DNA of 64,000 bases. It comes from Pseudoduganella violaceinigra DSM 15887. Lineage in GTDB: Bacteria > Pseudomonadota > Gammaproteobacteria > Burkholderiales > Burkholderiaceae_D. The notes under the pieces were generated by a model. The model saw nothing but the letters and a program-made list of their open reading frames with translations, searched no databases and was not told where the DNA came from. Shown piece by piece: positions 17,192 through 25,958 of the stretch. The position numbers and the translations under genes were made by a program. The stretch spans positions 379,623 through 443,622 of the forward strand of contig NZ_KE384358.1 in NCBI RefSeq assembly GCF_000425385.1. Reading direction: 5' to 3'. The first letter of the stretch is position 1, and each line of letters begins with the position of its first letter.

Positions 17192-17854
17192 ATGAAACCT
17201 TCCATCCTCTCCTTTTCCTTCGCCTCTGCCTTCGCCTTTGCCTGCGGCAGCGCCTACGCCGCCCCCGCCCCCGGCAACGACGGCGCAAGCTACGCCGCCG
17301 CGCGCCAGCAATTCATCAGCGGTTCCGCCGGCGATGCCTCGGCGCGCGATGCATCGATCGACGCGTTCGAAAAGCTGGCCGGCAGCCAGCCAGGCAACCC
17401 GGTCTACCTGGCTTACCAGGGCGCCGGCATCGCCATGCGCGGCCGCGACGCCAGCATGCCCTGGGAGAAAATGAAGTTCGCCGAAAAAGGGGCAGACATG
17501 GTGGAGAAAGCCGTATCGCTGCTGGCGCCGGAACATGACACTCTGCTGGTAAATGGCGAACCGGCCAGCATTGTCACCCGCATGGTGGCCGCCAACACCC
17601 TGCTCGCCCTGCCCGACTTCATGCACCGCCGCGCCATGGGCAAACGCGCACTGCAAGGGGCGCTGGATTCGCAAGCGCTGGCGCAGGCGCCAGCCCCACT
17701 GCGCGCGAGCGTGTTTTCCGCCGCCGCGCGCGTGGCAGCCGAGGAAAAACGCGGCGCCGACGAAATCGGCTACCTGCGCCAGGTGGTCGCCACACAGGCG
17801 GCGACGCCGCCGGTTGCCAAGGCAGCGGCCCGCCTGAAGGAGCTGGGCCAATGA
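17192..17854 (+). CDS. Periplasmic helical-repeat protein of an ABC export operon
   Basis: 220 aa with a signal peptide (about 1-24, ending SAYAAP). The mature part is Ala-rich and helical, with TPR-like character, and matches no family I can name. Its ATG follows a GGAG-containing leader, and its end overlaps the ABC ATPase start by 4 nt (ATGA), so it is the first gene of a five-gene operon running to 21414. A role as periplasmic partner of the transporter is inferred from position only. Confidence 0.6.
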   Translation: MKPSILSFSFASAFAFACGSAYAAPAPGNDGASYAAARQQFISGSAGDASARDASIDAFEKLAGSQPGNPVYLAYQGAGIAMRGRDASMPWEKMKFAEKGADMVEKAVSLLAPEHDTLLVNGEPASIVTRMVAANTLLALPDFMHRRAMGKRALQGALDSQALAQAPAPLRASVFSAAARVAAEEKRGADEIGYLRQVVATQAATPPVAKAAARLKELGQ

Positions 17855-18549
17855 GAGCCGCCGAACCCCTCCTGTCCCTGCAGGGCGCCAGCAAATCCTA
17901 CACGCTGGGAAGCAACGTGATCCGCGCCCTGCAAGCGGTCGACCTGGCGCTGGTGCGCGGCGAGATCCCCGCCGTCACCGGCCCGTCTGGCAGCGGCAAA
18001 AGCACCCTGCTCAATCTGTGCGGCTTGCTGGACACGGCCGATGAGGGAGAACTGCTGTTCGACGGCGAGCCGCTGCCGCGCGGCGACGAAGCGCGCCGTA
18101 CCAGCTTGCGACGCCAGGCTATCGGCTTCGTCTTCCAGGGCTTCAACCTGGTACCGGTGATGACGGCGCACGACAATATCGACTACCCGCTCTACCTGCT
18201 CGGCATTCCGGCCGCCGAACGCCGCCAGCGGGTGACGGAAGCCCTGGCACGCGTCGGCCTGGCCGAACTGGGCGCCCACAGGCCGGACCAGCTGTCCGGC
18301 GGCCAGCGCCAACGTGTCGCCATCGCCCGCGCCATCGTCAAGCGCCCGCGCCTGGTGATCGCCGACGAACCCACCGCCAACCTGGATGCGCAGACCGCGG
18401 CCCAGATCATCGCCCTAATGCGCGCCCTGGCGCACGACGACGGCACCACGTTCCTCGTCGCCACCCATGACGAGCGCGTGCTGCCGCATTGCGACCGCGC
18501 GCTGATGCTGGACGACGGCGTATTGAAAGGAGCTTGCCATGCGCATTGA
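17851..18549 (+). CDS. ABC transporter ATP-binding protein (MacB/LolD type)
   Basis: 232 aa. Walker A is GPSGSGKST, the signature is LSGGQRQRVAIARA, and Walker B runs into LVIADEPTANLD, with an ATHD-type switch His near the C-terminus. Sequence and length fit the LolD/MacB/FtsE class that powers FtsX-type permeases to move substrates between the inner membrane and periplasm instead of across the membrane. It overlaps both neighbours (4 nt upstream, 11 nt downstream), consistent with a tightly coupled operon. Confidence 0.93.
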   Translation: MRAAEPLLSLQGASKSYTLGSNVIRALQAVDLALVRGEIPAVTGPSGSGKSTLLNLCGLLDTADEGELLFDGEPLPRGDEARRTSLRRQAIGFVFQGFNLVPVMTAHDNIDYPLYLLGIPAAERRQRVTEALARVGLAELGAHRPDQLSGGQRQRVAIARAIVKRPRLVIADEPTANLDAQTAAQIIALMRALAHDDGTTFLVATHDERVLPHCDRALMLDDGVLKGACHAH

Positions 18550-19780
18550 TTTCAAATGGCTGTCCCTGGCCTGCCGCAACACCATGCGCAACCGCCGCCG
18601 TTCGCTGGTCACCGTGGCGATCGCCGCCACCGGAACGGCGGCGGCACTGCTGGGCGGCGGTTTCGCCCTGCACACCTATGCATCGCTGGCCCAGGCCAGC
18701 GCGCGCGACACCGGCCACCTCGTGCTGGCCGCACCAGGCCAGTTCGAGGGCAACGACAATATGCCACTGGAACACGGCCTGTCGGGCCGCGCCGAACTGA
18801 CCCGCGCACTGCTGGCGCATCCGCAAGTCAACCGCGTGCTGCCGCGGCTGCAGTTCTCCGGTCTGGTGAGCAACGGCGACAAGAGCGAAATCTTTCTCGG
18901 CACCGGCGTCGACGCGCGCCAGGAATTCCTGGTCAAAGGCCCCTTCATGAAAGTGGAGGAAGGAACGCTGCTGGAGGCCGACGGCGGCGCCGCGGTGCCG
19001 CACCGCCCCGGCATCGTCATCGGCAAAGGGCTGGCCCATATCCTCAACGCCAAACCCGGCAGCTCGCTCACCCTGATGTCCACTACCACCGCCGGCAGCC
19101 TGAATGCCATCGACGTCACCGTGACGGGTGTCGTCAGCAGCGGCATCGCCGACATCGATAAACGCCTCGCCATGGTCGACCTGGCGACTGCGCAGGAGCT
19201 GCTGGTCTCCGACAAGGTCAGCTACCTAAGCGTCTACCTTGACGACCTCGATCAGAGCGAGGCGCTGGGCGCGGCCTGGCGCAAGCAATACGCCGGCAGG
19301 CTCGAAGTGCGCACCTGGCTCGAACAGGCCCTGTTCTACCAAAGCGTCAAAGGCCTGTACAACCGCATCTTCGGCTTCCTCGGTGTGATCGTGCTGGTGA
19401 TCATCCTGTTCGCCATCACCAACACCCTCTCGATGGCAGTGCTGGAGCGCACCCGCGAAATCGGCACCCTGCGCGCCATGGGCACCTCGCCGGGCGAAGT
19501 CGCCCGTCTGTTCACGCTGGAAGGCCTGGTACTGGGCGGCGGCGGCGCCCTGCTCGGCATGGCCGTTGCAGCCGGCGTGGCGATGGCCTTGCTGGTACTT
19601 GGCATCCAGATGCCGCCGCCGCCCGGACGCACCAGCGGCTACCCGCTGGTCGTCGAAGTCTCGCCCGCCATGTACGCCTGCGCCGCACTGGCCGTCACAT
19701 TGCTCGCAGCCCTGGCCTCGCTGTTCGTCAGCCGCAAGGCCGCCAATCAATCTGTTGTGGAGGCACTCGCCCATGTTTAA
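18539..19780 (+). CDS. ABC transporter permease, FtsX/LolC-like
   Basis: 413 aa with the FtsX/MacB topology: one N-terminal membrane segment (about 20-45), a periplasmic domain of about 220 residues (MacB_PCD-like), then three C-terminal segments with the conserved cytoplasmic turn LERTREIGTLRAMGTSPGE. It works with the ATPase encoded upstream. The presence of a LolA-like protein gene overlapping its end suggests a lipoprotein or lipid substrate. Confidence 0.9.
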   Translation: MRIDFKWLSLACRNTMRNRRRSLVTVAIAATGTAAALLGGGFALHTYASLAQASARDTGHLVLAAPGQFEGNDNMPLEHGLSGRAELTRALLAHPQVNRVLPRLQFSGLVSNGDKSEIFLGTGVDARQEFLVKGPFMKVEEGTLLEADGGAAVPHRPGIVIGKGLAHILNAKPGSSLTLMSTTTAGSLNAIDVTVTGVVSSGIADIDKRLAMVDLATAQELLVSDKVSYLSVYLDDLDQSEALGAAWRKQYAGRLEVRTWLEQALFYQSVKGLYNRIFGFLGVIVLVIILFAITNTLSMAVLERTREIGTLRAMGTSPGEVARLFTLEGLVLGGGGALLGMAVAAGVAMALLVLGIQMPPPPGRTSGYPLVVEVSPAMYACAALAVTLLAALASLFVSRKAANQSVVEALAHV

Positions 19781-20477
19781 AACCTTGATCTCCGCCGCCC
19801 TAGCGGTGGCATGCGGCGGCGCCGCGGCGCAGGACATCGATGCAATCCTGCGCAAGGCCGATTCTTTCCGCCTGCGCGACGCCTCCTCGCAGGTGGACAC
19901 GCTGGTGCAGACCTTCAAGGACGGCAAGCAGGATAAGGAAAAGCGCTACCAGGTGCTGGTCCGCCCGGGCGGCAAGGCCCTGATCCTGTTCCGCTCTCCC
20001 GGCGAAGCGGGCCAGAAGGTGCTGATGTCCGGCGACGATTTCTGGATGCAGCTGCCCGGCAGCGCACGTCCCATCCGCATCACGCCGCTGCAAAAACTGC
20101 TCGGCGACGCCTCGACCGGCGACATCGCGACAATGACCTGGTCGGGCGACTACAAAGGCAGCGTGTCGCGCGAAGTGGAAGTGGACGGCGTGGCCTGCAT
20201 CGAGCTGGAACTTGCCGCCACCCGCAAAACGCTCAGCTACCAGCGCGTGGTACTGCAGCTTGCCAAATCCGACCATCACCCGGTGCATGCCGACCTGTAT
20301 GCCAGCTCCAACAAACGCCTCAAACAGGCGCGCTTCGCGCCTGGCCGCATGGTGCTGGTGGACGAGATCAATACCGGGCGCGAAACGGTGGTGACCACGC
20401 TCGCCAGCAAGCCGCGCCAGTTCGGCGACGAGTTGTTCAACCCGATGTACCTGGACCGCTCGGATGCTGCGCCTTAA
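19773..20477 (+). CDS. Outer-membrane lipoprotein-sorting (LolA-like) protein
   Basis: 234 aa from the ATG at 19773, which gives a signal peptide (MFKTLISAALAVACGGAAAQ) and overlaps the permease stop by 8 nt. The mature protein has the LolA_like pattern: an early helix IDAILRKADSFR, then antiparallel strands with KALILFRSPGEAGQKVL and DDFWMQLPGSARPIRITP. These proteins carry a hydrophobic cavity and shuttle lipidated cargo across the periplasm. This family is distinct from the housekeeping LolA, so it is likely dedicated to this operon. Confidence 0.85.
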   Translation: MFKTLISAALAVACGGAAAQDIDAILRKADSFRLRDASSQVDTLVQTFKDGKQDKEKRYQVLVRPGGKALILFRSPGEAGQKVLMSGDDFWMQLPGSARPIRITPLQKLLGDASTGDIATMTWSGDYKGSVSREVEVDGVACIELELAATRKTLSYQRVVLQLAKSDHHPVHADLYASSNKRLKQARFAPGRMVLVDEINTGRETVVTTLASKPRQFGDELFNPMYLDRSDAAP

Positions 20478-21414
20478 GCTGCTTGGCGCCGCGATCCTGG
20501 CCGGCATCGCGGCGGCACCCGGCGTGGCCTTGGCGGGCGACCTGGTCGCCAATATCCGCGCCCAGCTCGGCAGCCAATCGCTGCAGGCGGGGGAGCTGCG
20601 CTGGCAAGATGGCCCGCTGCGCGCCGTGCTGACGGCAACGCGCGTTGATGGCGGCAACGTGCGCCTGCGCCTCAACGAACTTTCCTACGACAGCCCGCTG
20701 GCGGGCGGCTTCCTGAGCGCGGGCAAAAAAGTCATGAGCTGGGACGTCGGCTACGCCTTCCGCCCGCTCGACGTGGTCCAACGCGAAGACCGGCGCGCAT
20801 TGAATCCGCTGGCACTGGACGGCATCCCCATGCTGGCGTGGGAACACTTTAACGCCGACAGCGCCACCACCGTCGTCTGGGCCAACCCGGGCCGGGGAAG
20901 CGCCGCCAGCGCCAGCGATCAGCGCCACGACGAGGCCATCGCTGTCCGCCAATACAGGCAGCGCGGGGCGCGCGACGAATACGGCGTACTGCGCCTCTCC
21001 CGGCGCAACGGCATCGAGGCCGGCCTCTCATTCTCGCAGGTCGCCAGCGACGCTCTCGAACTGCACGCGTCACTGCTGTGGCAGCAGCATCCGCAGCATG
21101 GCGGCAAGGCATTGGCGGGCTTCACCTGGACCACGGAAAGCAAGTTCTCCGTGCTGGGCGAAGCGTGGACCGACCGCAGCGCCCCGCCCAGGCAGCAAGG
21201 CAACCAGCTGCTGCGCGCCTCGCAGTATTTCGACGATGTGGAAGTATCGGCCGACATGCTGTGGCAGCCCCAGGCAGGCAGCCGGATTGGCACCCTATCG
21301 GGCAGCTGGAAAACCGGCCCCTGGGTGCTCAGCGCCAGCTATCGCCATTTTGCCGGGCCGGCCGGCCGCTATGCCCGCAACGTCGCCCTGGCCAGCCTCC
21401 AGCGCGGGTTCTGA
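20464..21414 (+). CDS. Predicted outer-membrane beta-barrel protein
   Basis: 316 aa, overlapping the LolA-like gene by 14 nt. A signal peptide (about 1-24, ending VALAGD) is followed by alternating amphipathic strands (for example GVLRLSRRNGIEAGLSFSQ and VLSASYRHFAG) and a terminal Phe (ASLQRGF), as in outer-membrane barrels. No family name is recognised. As the last gene of the operon it may be the outer-membrane component of the export route. Its stop lies one base from the stop of the convergent LytTR regulator gene. Confidence 0.65.
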   Translation: MLRLKLLGAAILAGIAAAPGVALAGDLVANIRAQLGSQSLQAGELRWQDGPLRAVLTATRVDGGNVRLRLNELSYDSPLAGGFLSAGKKVMSWDVGYAFRPLDVVQREDRRALNPLALDGIPMLAWEHFNADSATTVVWANPGRGSAASASDQRHDEAIAVRQYRQRGARDEYGVLRLSRRNGIEAGLSFSQVASDALELHASLLWQQHPQHGGKALAGFTWTTESKFSVLGEAWTDRSAPPRQQGNQLLRASQYFDDVEVSADMLWQPQAGSRIGTLSGSWKTGPWVLSASYRHFAGPAGRYARNVALASLQRGF

Positions 21415-21415
21415 A

Positions 21416-22192
21416 TCACATCTGGCGGAACAGGTGCGCATACAGTGGCGAAACACGCAGCCTCTCGGGACGTCCGCGCAAGGATAGCGACATCTTGCCG
21501 CCCTCTTCGCGCAAGGCGCTCAGCACACAGGAAGAATTGACGATGGTGCCGCGATGCACCTGCCAGAACTGCTGCGCGTCGAGCTGCGGCATCAGCTCCT
21601 TGAGGCTCATGCGGATCAGCACTTCGCTTTCGGCCGTCACCACATTCACATACTTGTCGGCGGCTTCGAAATACACCACGTCCGCCACCGGCACCATGCG
21701 CACCTGGTTGCCGACCGCGGCGCGGATCACGCTTAAGCGCTGCGCGGCCATCGGCACGCCGAGCGCCCGCAGCTGCGCCGCCAGGCCTTCCAGCCCGCCA
21801 GCGGCCGGCTGATCCTGCAAACGCTGGCGCAGGCGCGCCACGGTGCGCGCCAGGCGCTCGTCGCTCACCGGCTTCAGCACATAGTCCGCCGCCTCCCGCT
21901 CGAATGCCTGCACCGCGTATTCGTCGTACGCGGTCACAAAAACGACCTGCGGGAACGGCGCCGGTCCGGCCCACGCATCAACCAGTTCTTCGGCGACATC
22001 CAGCCCCGACTTGCCGGGCATTTTGATGTCGAGGAACAGCACCTGCGGCTGCAAGGCGGCAGCCTGCGCCAAGGCCTCGATGCCGTTGGCGCAAGTCGCC
22101 ACGATGGAAAGTTCAGGCCATTGGCGGCGCAATGCCGCCGTCAGGGTCGCGGCCAGGATTGGTTCGTCTTCGGCAATCAGTGCAGTAATCAT
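21416..22192 (-). CDS. LytTR-family response regulator
   Basis: 258 aa. The receiver domain (about 1-125) has the acidic pair in IAEDEP, phospho-acceptor Asp in FLDIKMPGKSG, Thr in FVTAYDEYA and Lys in YVLKPV. The LytTR DNA-binding domain follows (about 155-255: VVYFEAADKYVNVVT, FWQVHRGTIVNSS). Such regulators bind direct repeats upstream of envelope or secretion genes. The gene overlaps the kinase gene by 4 nt (ATGA), so they form one operon. It is convergent with the ABC export operon with a 1-nt gap. Confidence 0.95.
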   Translation of the reverse strand: MITALIAEDEPILAATLTAALRRQWPELSIVATCANGIEALAQAAALQPQVLFLDIKMPGKSGLDVAEELVDAWAGPAPFPQVVFVTAYDEYAVQAFEREAADYVLKPVSDERLARTVARLRQRLQDQPAAGGLEGLAAQLRALGVPMAAQRLSVIRAAVGNQVRMVPVADVVYFEAADKYVNVVTAESEVLIRMSLKELMPQLDAQQFWQVHRGTIVNSSCVLSALREEGGKMSLSLRGRPERLRVSPLYAHLFRQM

Positions 22193-23259
22193 GGCAAATA
22201 AATGCGTGCGGTAGCGCCCTGCGGCGCCGCTTCAAGGGAGAGGGAGGCGTGTTCGCCGTACAGGGCGGCAATGCGCTCGCGGACATTGGCCAGGCCCAGG
22301 CCAGTGCCCGGTTTGCCCGGACCGGCGTCGAGTCCGCGCCCGGAATCGGAGACCAGCAATTCCAGGCCGCCATCCAGCGCACGCGCAGCCACCTGGATAT
22401 GGCCGCCATTCACATTCGGCTCCACGCCGTGGGCGATCGCATTCTCAACCAGCGGCTGCAGGAGCATGGGCGGCAATTCGGTGTTGCGCAGCGCATCCGG
22501 CAGCTCCAATGCAAAGCTCAGCCGCGCGCCCATGCGTACCGACATCAGGCCGAGATAGGCCTCCAGCAGCGCAAATTCCTGCCCAAGGGTTGTGCGCTCG
22601 GCGCGTGCCGCGCTCAACGTGGCGCGTAGGTAGATGATCAGCTGGTCCAGCATGGTTTGCGCACGGCTAGGATCCAGCGCAATCAGGCCCTGTAGATTGG
22701 CCAGCGTGTTGAATAGCATATGCGGCTCGATCTGCGCCTGCAGCAATTGCAATTGCGCTTGCAGCGCCTGCCGTTCGACTGCCTCGGCACGCGCCTTTTC
22801 CATGGCGGCCTCGGCACGCGCCTTCGACAGCCTTTCGCGGCTGGCGAAGAATAAGGTCGCAGCGCCGGTGGCAAACACGGTGAACAGCAAGGCGCTGATG
22901 CCGCGCTCCCCGCCAAAATAGCGCAGGATGTCGGTTTCGATGCCCAACAGCCATGCCGCCAATTGCGAACCGAGAAATACGCCGGAGAACACGCCGACCG
23001 CCATCACCGGCAAGAAAAAAAGCCAATTGAAATTTTTCTGCCGCCGGAACATGAACCTCGCAACATCGATCAGCAGCCAGGTGGCAGTGCCGATGCACAT
23101 CGAAGTCAGGAGATTGCGCCCGAACTGGCGCCCGCCGCCGAACACATAGGTGATCAGGACTGCGCACAGGACGTTGAAAGCCGCGACATACATGCCGTCG
23201 ACGGCAAGGTGGCGCAGGGAGAACTGGGAATGACGAGGGATTGTTTGCATGGCAAGCAT
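22189..23259 (-). CDS. LytS/YehU-type sensor histidine kinase
   Basis: 356 aa using the ATG at 23259, preceded by AGGGCG at a workable distance; an ATG eight codons upstream and another three codons downstream are alternatives. The N-terminal part has about four membrane segments (residues about 20-145). The His_kinase domain (PF06580 type) has the H-box QIEPHMLFNTLANLQ. The ATPase part has PLVENAIAHGVEP (N-box) and DSGRG, then GTGLGLANVRERI. It is the partner of the LytTR regulator encoded downstream. No extracellular sensor domain of note is visible, so the signal is probably sensed in or at the membrane. Confidence 0.93.
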   Translation of the reverse strand: MLAMQTIPRHSQFSLRHLAVDGMYVAAFNVLCAVLITYVFGGGRQFGRNLLTSMCIGTATWLLIDVARFMFRRQKNFNWLFFLPVMAVGVFSGVFLGSQLAAWLLGIETDILRYFGGERGISALLFTVFATGAATLFFASRERLSKARAEAAMEKARAEAVERQALQAQLQLLQAQIEPHMLFNTLANLQGLIALDPSRAQTMLDQLIIYLRATLSAARAERTTLGQEFALLEAYLGLMSVRMGARLSFALELPDALRNTELPPMLLQPLVENAIAHGVEPNVNGGHIQVAARALDGGLELLVSDSGRGLDAGPGKPGTGLGLANVRERIAALYGEHASLSLEAAPQGATARIYLP

Positions 23260-23329
23260 TTTCGCCCTACGGGCGCCTGCCATGCAAATATTTTGCGACG
23301 AAACCGCGCCGGGACGACGCGAAACCGCC

Positions 23330-23530
23330 TTAGGCCAGCGCTTCCTTGGCCGCTTCTTCCGGCGTCAAGCCGTCATAGAACAGGTCCGTGAACCATTCGA
23401 CCTGTTCTTCGATATGGTCCTGCGCCTGTTCCACCGTAGCGCCGCCCTTCACAAGGAAGCCTTCCACCTCGATGCACCACTGAATCAGTTCCAGGGTTTC
23501 CGGATCGAGTTCTTCTTTCTTTTTTGCCAT
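23330..23530 (-). CDS. Small acidic hypothetical protein, 66 aa
   Basis: Starts MAKKKEELDPETLELIQW at the ATG at 23530, with GGGAG 7 nt upstream. It is helical and acidic, with a single conserved-looking motif DGLTPEEAAKEAL at the C-terminus. No signal peptide or membrane segment. The family is not recognised. The good ribosome binding site, codon usage like its neighbours and clean start support a real gene. A hairpin sharing sequence with the tRNA-Asn terminators lies 24 nt upstream. Confidence 0.7.
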   Translation of the reverse strand: MAKKKEELDPETLELIQWCIEVEGFLVKGGATVEQAQDHIEEQVEWFTDLFYDGLTPEEAAKEALA

Positions 23531-23553
23531 GTCATTCTCCCACGTAAAGCACA

Positions 23554-23577
23554 AAGCCCAACCAAAAGGCTGGGCTC
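23554..23577 (-). terminator. Terminator-like hairpin
   Basis: AGCCCA (23555-23560) and TGGGCT (23571-23576) can pair. The sequence AAGCCCAACC...GGCTGGGCT is the same as in the tRNA-Asn terminators, but the T run is short. It separates the 224-aa gene at 23685 from the 66-aa gene. Confidence 0.5.
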
Positions 23578-23684
23578 CTGATAATTCCGACCTGATACCA
23601 GTGCAGTATACCCGCTGCCGCGCCCCCGCCGTCAATATCTGGTCTTGCAGGTGCTGGTTAGCGCCAGCATACCGATGATTCCCT

Positions 23685-24359
23685 TCAATTCGTCGCACCC
23701 ATTTTATTGGTGTACGCCGCCAGCTCCCATTCGTCGCGGTTAAAGGTGCGGCCCATCCAATCAGTGTCCTGATATTCCAGCTTGACGAAATTGTTGACGG
23801 CGGGGACATACCACAGCGTCTCGGTCAGCTTTCCGCTGCCGCTCGTGGTACCGACTTCCCGCCCTTGATAGTACGCGGTCACAACAATCTTCATCGCATC
23901 AAACTCGCCGGCCTGCACTTTGATCTTTTCCCAGCCCACGGCCTTGCCTTTAACCTGGTAGCGCCAGCGCTTGCCCACCGTAGGATTATCGCCGGTCGCC
24001 TCGCTGCTCCACTCCTTGCCCGGTTCAAGCGGGAAAGCGTAGCGCACGAATGCCGGGGCGAAGTGCATCTTGCCGCGGTCGACAGGATTCATGTCGCGGC
24101 TGAAGCGCTGTTGCGAGACCAAGGCACCGCTGGCGGCACGCTTGATGTCCACCTGGATACCGCTGTCATCGACGGCCGTCACTTCCATGCGATTCAGATT
24201 GCCCGGCTGCTTTTTCCAGACGTCGATGTACTGGTAAGTCCAGCTGTCGCCGACCGCCACATCCGGCGCACCGACGGGCGCATGTACCTCGGCTGCCAGC
24301 ACGGAACCGGATAGAAGCAGACTTACGGCCACTACGGTGCTGCTCAAAAGACGCTGCAT
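23685..24359 (-). CDS. Secreted hypothetical protein, 224 aa
   Basis: Start at 24359 chosen for its AGGAGAG ribosome binding site and because MQRLLSSTVVAVSLLLSGSVLAAEV is a clear signal peptide; an in-frame ATG 13 codons upstream gives no such signal. The mature protein is beta-rich, with repeated short strands (DSWTYQYIDVWKK, KRWRYQVKGKAVGWEKI, ETLWYVPAVNNFVKLEY), similar in style to DUF3108-like periplasmic proteins. No family is assigned with confidence. Confidence 0.6.
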   Translation of the reverse strand: MQRLLSSTVVAVSLLLSGSVLAAEVHAPVGAPDVAVGDSWTYQYIDVWKKQPGNLNRMEVTAVDDSGIQVDIKRAASGALVSQQRFSRDMNPVDRGKMHFAPAFVRYAFPLEPGKEWSSEATGDNPTVGKRWRYQVKGKAVGWEKIKVQAGEFDAMKIVVTAYYQGREVGTTSGSGKLTETLWYVPAVNNFVKLEYQDTDWMGRTFNRDEWELAAYTNKMGATN

Positions 24360-24380
24360 AGTAACTCTCCTGATTTTGCC

Positions 24381-24406
24381 GCGCGGCCGGCCATGCACGG
24401 CCGCGC
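24381..24406 (-). other. GC-rich hairpin in leader of the 224-aa gene
   Basis: GCGCGGCCG (24381-24389) and CGGCCGCGC (24398-24406) form a 9-bp GC-only stem with an 8-nt loop, about 20 nt upstream of the start codon at 24359. It may end transcription from the BNR gene upstream or act in the leader. There is no T run. Confidence 0.45.
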
Positions 24407-24523
24407 AAGGGGACTAAAACGGATTAAGGTTGCCGTTGAATTCAAACGGCGCCATCACAATCTTGCCAACTTTACCACACAACAAACTCAAGCGGTCAGG
24501 GCCGGACCAGCGTCGGCGAGCCG

Positions 24524-25768
24524 CTAGTTCAGGTCTAGATACTTCACGGCAGTCGGCGTAAACAGCCATACTTTTCGCTCCCCCAAGCGCATCAGTGCAC
24601 CCCGAAGTTCCAGCGGGACATCCTGCACCTTCCAAGTCTTCCCAGCGTCCAGGCTGTAATGGATTTGCTCCGCGAAATTTCCATGAACAATCCTGGATTT
24701 GGGATCCCAGGTCTGAATAGCGATAACGGTCTGCGAAGTTTGAAGCGCTCCGATCGACACGCCGTTCGATTGCCAGATCAATTTAGCCGGCGTGGCATCG
24801 CCAAGGGAGGATACAAAAAATAGTCCGAAATTTCTCGGGGGAATTGAACCATCTACGGCATTCAGGCGCACCAGGTAGCCCGCTCCGAAGTTCAGAATCC
24901 GCGCGTCGTAGCGAGGATTCCAAGCGTCGGTACGGATAGTGGTCTTGAATTCTTCTGTCTTTTTGTCGCCCGGCCTGAAGCGGGACAGCACAACAAACTC
25001 TCCCGGTTGATTAGGCAAACCAACGATCGTGTCGCCCTCCGCCGAAATACCGTTGATGTCTTGAATCCCTGCCCATTCCCCCGTTAACAATGACCACGAC
25101 TGGCCGCCATCCGATGTGGCATGGATCGCCACATCGGTCCACTTATCGTGCGCGAGCTTACTTGACGCCAGGATGAAACGCGAAGCGGTCTGCGGAATCA
25201 GGCGGCACAGTCCCCCCAGTTCATCGCAAGACACTGGAGTATTTAACTTTGCCCAGCTTTTACCTTTGTCCTTACTGAAGACGAAGCCTGCGTGATCAGG
25301 GTTAAGGTTTGAAGGCCTGAATTTATCGCTTTCTGCGATGATGATCTGCTCATTCGCAAAAAACGGCGCGACCACCCGATCGTTCGGAACATGGGCAACT
25401 TCCGCACAAACACCCTTGTCTATGTCCTGGCATGACAACACCGGATTTTGACAAGCCGGACCCGTCGCGAGCCACCGCATATTGAGGCCGATGAGTAGGG
25501 ATTCGCCGTTGACAAAGGGACGAATTACCTCGCGGGCTCGAAGATCCTTGTGATAGGACGCCAATATTCCCGCCCATTCCGAAGCTGGGACTCCCTGCTC
25601 CTGCAGCAGCTTCTTCATTTCATTTAATGCGAAGTTCCCGCATGCCGCATATTCAGCGGTAAAGTGAGGGAATGTGTAGGCAGCTTTCCAGGCGTCGCCC
25701 TCCTTTGCCATCAAGTTCGACGTGGCTAGCATGCAAAGCACAGCAATGCCTGCGTAAAGTTTGTTCAT
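24524..25768 (-). CDS. Secreted BNR/Asp-box propeller protein
   Basis: 414 aa from the ATG at 25768, supported by GGAG 8 nt upstream and by a signal peptide (MNKLYAGIAVLCMLATSNLMA). Asp-box motifs SKDKGKSWA, TSDGGQSWS and SLDAGKTWK mark a beta-propeller, as in the lipoprotein at 8173, though the two are not obviously close relatives. Cys-rich stretches (CQNPVLSCQDIDKGVC, CDELGGLC) suggest disulfides. No catalytic residues recognised. The gene is clearly more AT-rich than the core genes, and it sits directly behind a half tRNA-Asn and terminator, which fits acquired cargo. Confidence 0.68.
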   Translation of the reverse strand: MNKLYAGIAVLCMLATSNLMAKEGDAWKAAYTFPHFTAEYAACGNFALNEMKKLLQEQGVPASEWAGILASYHKDLRAREVIRPFVNGESLLIGLNMRWLATGPACQNPVLSCQDIDKGVCAEVAHVPNDRVVAPFFANEQIIIAESDKFRPSNLNPDHAGFVFSKDKGKSWAKLNTPVSCDELGGLCRLIPQTASRFILASSKLAHDKWTDVAIHATSDGGQSWSLLTGEWAGIQDINGISAEGDTIVGLPNQPGEFVVLSRFRPGDKKTEEFKTTIRTDAWNPRYDARILNFGAGYLVRLNAVDGSIPPRNFGLFFVSSLGDATPAKLIWQSNGVSIGALQTSQTVIAIQTWDPKSRIVHGNFAEQIHYSLDAGKTWKVQDVPLELRGALMRLGERKVWLFTPTAVKYLDLN

Positions 25769-25876
25769 AACGCCCACTCCTTGATGGTGAAATCGCACAG
25801 GCCAGCGCTGCGCGCGTATTACTTCGTGCCTGACGAATTTTAAGGCATTGCGCAAATGAGTCGTCACCGCAAAGCA

Positions 25877-25906
25877 AAAAGCCCAACCGGTTAAGGCTGG
25901 GCTTTT
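25877..25906 (-). terminator. Intrinsic terminator behind the half tRNA-Asn
   Basis: AAAAGCCCA / TGGGCTTTT stem on the minus strand with the same loop-side sequence (AACCGGTTAAGGC) style as the terminators of the intact tRNA-Asn genes. It lies 9 nt beyond the truncated tRNA. Confidence 0.85.
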
Positions 25907-25914
25907 CTGTATTC

Positions 25915-25958
25915 CGGCTCCCCGGCCTGGACTCGAACCGGGGAGCTGCGGATTAACA
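25915..25958 (-). pseudogene. 3' half of a tRNA-Asn gene
   Basis: About 44 nt match the 3' half of the tRNA-Asn genes at 10198, 26956 and 32713: 3' acceptor strand, T-arm (GGTTCGAGTCC), variable loop and the 3' side of the anticodon arm up to GTTAATC. The match stops inside the anticodon loop, after which the sequence is unrelated. The remnant has substitutions that keep T-stem-like pairing, and CCG in place of the encoded CCA. No D-arm or 5' acceptor strand exists nearby, so it cannot make a tRNA. Confidence 0.9.

Noticed and set aside
23578..23610. Very decayed tRNA-Asn 3' end after the hairpin at 23554
   Set aside because: The sequence ATTCCGACCTGATACCAG loosely resembles the tRNA 3' end with a deletion, but the match is too short to support over chance.
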